Shown one piece after another: positions 8,689 to 11,289 of a DNA stretch of 11,289 bases (position 1 is the first letter of the stretch; each line of letters starts with the position of its first letter). The translations under genes and the position numbers were made by a program. The stretch lies in contig JABVXV010000739.1 in NCBI GenBank assembly GCA_013365325.1, positions 1 to 11,289 on the forward strand, given 5' to 3'. The notes under the pieces are model-generated. The model saw nothing but the letters and a program-made list of their open reading frames with translations, was not told the origin of the DNA and did no database searches. This stretch comes from Dipetalonema caudispina (lineage: Eukaryota; Nematoda; Chromadorea; Rhabditida; Onchocercidae).

Positions 8689-9830
8689 GTATACCTTATG
8701 AAATCTTAAAAAGTAAAATCGATGATGTGTACTTTTCCATTTCTGTGATCTGGGATCGTTTGTTAGCAGAAATTGTTGTAAATGTTAGGTTAACGCGAAT
8801 AATAGTTAACGGATTATCTACATATATATAAGCATGTATAGATGACTCGCTTATTAATAATATAATGATATCTGTTACAAATCTAACAAAGAATATGATA
8901 CAATTCCCTTTCATATTTCATTAGGTTCTACTTATATACGTTTTATGAAATAAGAAGATCCCTTCCTTTTATTCTCTGACGTGTATGATGGAATAAAGGT
9001 AATGTTCGGCGTTGAGAAGGAGAGAAAGAGATTTTAAAGTAGAGGCAAATGGAAAATTTAAGAAACTTAGATGAGTATCCGGATAATGGATCTTTTTTTT
9101 TTCAGGAAAAAAATCATAATAGTTTAAACAGTTTGCTTACTAATGGTGTACCCGATACACCGTTAGGACAAGCTGTGACAAATTTGCATGCATCCTGGGC
9201 GCAACTAATCTGTGATTTATCAGCACGAACAGGTTATTTGCCTCCAACACTGGAGCATATCAAAGAAGTTGCGGAGTGCGCTGTCCGTCAGGTTTATTTC
9301 ATTCGAATAAACTATGCTTGGTGTTCGTCCTTTGGCTTACTTTATGGTTTTGCTTCATAACTTGTTCATTCCTTTCATCTTTGTGATTCTGTGCTCATGA
9401 TTTCTTATCTTTCAGTAACAGCCACATCAAGTTTTATCAACACATTTTGTATCGCTTTATTGGCACGCATTTTATTAAACTTTTATTAGTCATAAAGTGA
9501 CTTAATTTTCAGTTAAAAGATTCTTGCCATGACTTAACTCGAGAATTTGCTCGAGTTGGTCTTGAATGGCGTCTAACGCACCCAAATCAGGCTCTTGCTG
9601 AGGTATGCTTGCTTACTAAGATTTCTAAAGTCGTCTTATAAATCATATAATAGCAGTTGTAGTGAAATTCTGAATGCAATGAAGTTTTGTTCTTGTATAT
9701 ATTTCAGGATTTAACAGATTATGATCAAGCTATGTCACGGCAGGAATCGTTGCTGGGACGAGCTGCCGGCATTGTTGAACAACGACTGAGCGATGTAGCG
9801 ATTGAAAAAAGCTCACAGGGATTTGAGTAG
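8587..9830 (+). CDS. MED28: Mediator complex subunit 28-like protein (4 exons)
   Basis: Join 8587-8688, 9106-9291, 9513-9602, 9708-9830, giving 166 residues and ending in TAG. All introns are GT-AG and all junctions are phase 0. MED28 is a small helical subunit of the Mediator coactivator, which links transcription factors to RNA polymerase II in the nucleus. The match is over the central helical region: I-K-E-V-A-E-C-A-V-R-Q (about 86-96), then E-W-R-L-T-H-P-N-Q-A-L-A-E-D-L (114-128), then a helix with S-R-Q-E-S-L-L. Animal MED28 has the same spacing of a hydrophobic stretch, R-L, P-x-Q, E-D and R-K-D-A-L; human MED28 is of similar length (about 178). The start is supported by an in-frame TAA at 8581. 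Similarity is judged by eye from memory, so a different small helical protein is possible. Confidence 0.68.
9106..9291 (+). CDS. MED28: MED28-like exon 2
   Basis: Residues 35-96, preceded by a T10-CAG acceptor (AG at 9104-9105) and ended by CAG before GTTTAT. If that acceptor is ignored, an ATG at 9049 with an in-frame TAG just upstream (9040-9042) would start the protein 19 codons earlier, encoding S-F-F-F-Q from the T run itself. The excellent acceptor makes splicing more likely. It encodes the first helices of the domain (L-H-A-S-W-A-Q-L-I-C-D-L). Confidence 0.72.
9513..9602 (+). CDS. MED28: MED28-like exon 3
   Basis: Residues 97-126, 30 whole codons between an AATTTTCAG acceptor and a GTATGC donor. 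It carries the most family-like stretch: F-A-R-V-G-L-E-W-R-L, then P120-x-Q122 and Glu126, which joins Asp127 of exon 4. Confidence 0.78.
9708..9830 (+). CDS. MED28: MED28-like exon 4 (C-terminus)
   Basis: Residues 127-166 and the TAG stop, after a TATATTTCAG acceptor. It forms a predicted helix (D-L-T-D-Y-D-Q-A-M-S-R-Q) and a short polar tail ending S-Q-G-F-E. Confidence 0.78.
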   Translation, partial: DLTDYDQAMSRQESLLGRAAGIVEQRLSDVAIEKSSQGFE

Positions 9831-9893
9831 TTATTTAGTACTACCGGTCATCCAACAGCGATATTTGCAGAAAATAAGATTGTCATTTTCACG

Positions 9894-9933
9894 ATGCTGC
9901 AAATCTTCACACAGGTATAAAGATTTGCAGCAT
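9894..9933 (+). other. Perfect 14-bp stem-loop in the MED28-like 3' UTR
   Basis: The arm ATGCTGCAAATCTT (9894-9907) is the exact reverse complement of 9920-9933, with a 12-nt loop. It starts 64 nt after the stop codon. Mixed composition makes it unlikely to be a by-product of AT richness. A role in mRNA stability or protein binding is inference. Confidence 0.85.
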
Positions 9934-10055
9934 GGTTGAAAATGCAGGATGATAACCATCATCTATCAAGCTTTATGAATTGTTTATTTTGTTGTGTAAG
10001 CAACGATGCTGTATCATTTTTTTCCTTTTCTGACATGCTCAATTTTTTGTCTGTA

Positions 10056-10061
10056 AATAAA
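10056..10061 (+). promoter_or_regulatory. Candidate poly(A) signal of the MED28-like gene
   Basis: AATAAA about 225 nt after the stop codon. It follows the 3' stem-loop and precedes the T28 run. Confidence 0.45.
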
Positions 10062-10128
10062 ATGATGAATGATATTCAAAATTTTATCTTTAACGGTCGT
10101 ATAACCGCTTCGTTTTTACATAATTTCA

Positions 10129-10156
10129 TTTTTTTTTTTTTTTTTTTTTTTTTTTT
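10129..10156. repeat. T28 homopolymer
   Basis: Uninterrupted run of 28 T between the MED28-like gene and the next gene. Homopolymers of this length are often miscounted in sequencing. Confidence 0.93.
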
Positions 10157-10158
10157 GC

Positions 10159-10182
10159 AAAGAGCTCATAAAGCTCTTTTTT
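10159..10182 (+). other. Hairpin followed by a T run
   Basis: An 8-bp perfect stem (AAAGAGCT at 10159-10166 with 10172-10179) around a 5-nt loop, running into a T6 tract (10177-10182) and preceded by the T28 run. The shape mimics a bacterial intrinsic terminator. In a nematode it has no known equivalent role for RNA polymerase II, and T-runs do end polymerase III transcripts. The rest of 9934-10770 shows no supportable gene. Confidence 0.55.
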
Positions 10183-10765
10183 GATGTTGGACAATGATTG
10201 GTACAGTTTTATAGCCATTTTTTGCCAAAATATGGTGGTATTGTTTCTGTTTTTGCAATCATCATTACAAATTAGGCATTTCCTAAACGTATTACCATCG
10301 AAAAAAGAATGAAATTCGCATAAGTTAAGTTAACTTTGCCTTTATTTTCTAATCGAAATCACGCTTTACCCATGTAAGTTCTACATGAGATATTTGATCG
10401 GTATCTTATGTATGGATGTATATAATACACTGGTAAAGTATCAGTGGAAGGAAATATGAAACAGGAGTAGTCTTGTACCTTGTTTTCTTGTAACAGAGAT
10501 AATGAAATTTTATAAGAGAAGAAAGGAAAACGTGCATGAAGTAGTATGTTTAACATAAGTAAATTGCTATTACATAAGCGAATTGCAATTATCTTCAGAA
10601 ATTAAATGCTTATAAGATGGAAACAACTGGTATTCATTATGGATTTAATCTCTGCTTGAATTTTATCTGCGATAGCATAAAACAAACAGTTTTTCGAAAT
10701 TCGAAATCTTAAAGGGAGTCGAGGAAGGATGGTTACTTCTTCTTACTCCGATGAAAGATTTTGAT

Positions 10766-10775
10766 GTTGTTGCAG
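10766..10775 (+). promoter_or_regulatory. Candidate spliced-leader acceptor of the CLASRP-like gene
   Basis: GTTGTTGCAG ends 37 nt before the ATG at 10813. An in-frame TAA lies inside that 37-nt leader (10780-10782). Trans-splicing is inferred from position. Confidence 0.4.
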
Positions 10776-10812
10776 AAGTTAAGGGTCGATAGGAAGAGAC
10801 AACAAAAAGAAA

Positions 10813-10911
10813 ATGTGGCATGAGGCTCGCCGTCAAGAAAAATTGATACGATCGCAAATGATTGACAGCGTCAAAAGGAATGAAAGACGCAAACAGTTCT
10901 ACGAGAATGTT
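10813..10911 (+). CDS. CLASRP: CLASRP-type SR splicing protein, first coding exon (partial gene)
   Basis: 33 codons from ATG to a consensus GTAAGT donor in phase 0. The protein starts M-W-H-E-A-R-R-Q-E-K and continues with V-K-R-N-E-R-R-K-Q-F-Y-E-N. This matches the very conserved N-terminus of CLASRP (CLK4-associating serine/arginine-rich protein, also SFRS16), which begins M-W-x-E-A-R-K and reads R-A-E-R-R-R-E-x-Y-E-K. In that family it opens the SWAP-type N-terminal (DRY_EERY) domain, and an RS-rich tail follows. The protein is nuclear and acts in alternative splicing with CLK kinases. The start is backed by an in-frame TAA at 10780-10782. No further exon is seen up to the window end, so the first intron exceeds 375 nt. 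This is the firmest identification in the window, though short. Confidence 0.85.
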
Positions 10912-11046
10912 GTAAGTTCTGCATTCAGTATTATTTAGGAAACTTCCAGGCATTTTCATCTAATAATGTAAGGGATATACAATGATCAAACATGGTTGAA
11001 GTGCACGAGATATCTCGAAAATACTCTGATCCCATATCTGCTATCA

Positions 11047-11166
11047 AGTAGTATTTATTATTCATTTATTTATTTGTTTATTTACTTATTTATTTATTTA
11101 CTTAGTTGCCTGTTTATTTATTTGTCTATTTATTTATTTATCTATTTATTTATTCATTTATTAATA
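11047..11166. repeat. Imperfect (ATTT)n tetranucleotide array
   Basis: TTTA units with frequent single substitutions (C, G), inside the first intron of the CLASRP-like gene. Its degeneracy suggests it is older than the ATT array that follows. Confidence 0.9.
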
Positions 11167-11172
11167 TCATTG

Positions 11173-11289
<117 letters not shown>

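Noticed and set aside
8696..8914. 72-codon minus-strand ORF with hydrophobic stretches.
   Set aside because: It lies within intron 1 of the MED28-like gene, has AT-driven composition and no recognisable motif.
9936..10184. 82-codon plus-strand ORF after the MED28-like stop.
   Set aside because: Its C-terminal part is the translation of the T28 run (poly-Phe). It lies in the 3' UTR and intergenic region and has no domain or splice context.
10359..10556. 65-codon minus-strand ORF between the two plus-strand genes.
   Set aside because: No motif, no splice context and composition like the surrounding non-coding DNA.
10663..10959. 98-codon minus-strand ORF.
   Set aside because: It is antisense to the CLASRP-like exon, whose plus-strand reading has clear family identity, an in-frame upstream stop and a consensus donor.

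Overview
The window looks like nuclear DNA from a nematode, probably a spirurid/filarial-type worm. It is extremely AT-rich (roughly a quarter G+C). Its genes are cut into short exons by introns ending in TTTCAG-like acceptors, and it carries a nematode-type seven-transmembrane chemoreceptor. Species cannot be read from the sequence. Both ends lie inside (ATT)n arrays of the same orientation, so this may be a short contig whose ends are repeat-driven assembly breaks. Almost every long single-frame ORF is spurious. The genes appear only when exons are joined by splice signals and phase.

Layout: (1) 1-290, ATT/AAT microsatellites with a near-perfect inverted repeat. (2) 730-4964, minus strand, a seven-exon gene for a serpentine receptor, best matching the nematode SRX-like chemoreceptors from memory of family features. 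All seven membrane segments are accounted for, and every exon junction is phase-compatible; the last few residues are uncertain. (3) About 4970-7840, AT-rich sequence with homopolymer and dinucleotide runs and no convincing gene. (4) 7838-8110, a GC-richer island with several overlapping open frames, possibly a fragment of endosymbiont (Wolbachia) origin moved to the nucleus; this is unverified. (5) 8350-8541, a perfect 21-bp tandem duplication followed by an orphan open exon-like segment. (6) 8587-9830, plus strand, a four-exon gene for a 166-residue protein that looks like Mediator subunit 28. Its 3' UTR has a perfect 14-bp stem-loop. (7) 9831-10775, non-coding, with a candidate poly(A) signal, a 28-nt T run and a compact hairpin. 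(8) 10813-10911, plus strand, the first coding exon of a CLASRP-type SR splicing protein, the rest lying beyond the window. (9) 11047-11289, (ATTT)n then (ATT)n repeats.

The two plus-strand genes are general gene-expression factors (transcription coactivation and splicing) lying head to tail about 1 kb apart. The receptor points away from them and is unrelated. There is no sign of an operon, defence locus or other multi-gene system. The most useful results are the three hidden spliced genes and the anomalous island.
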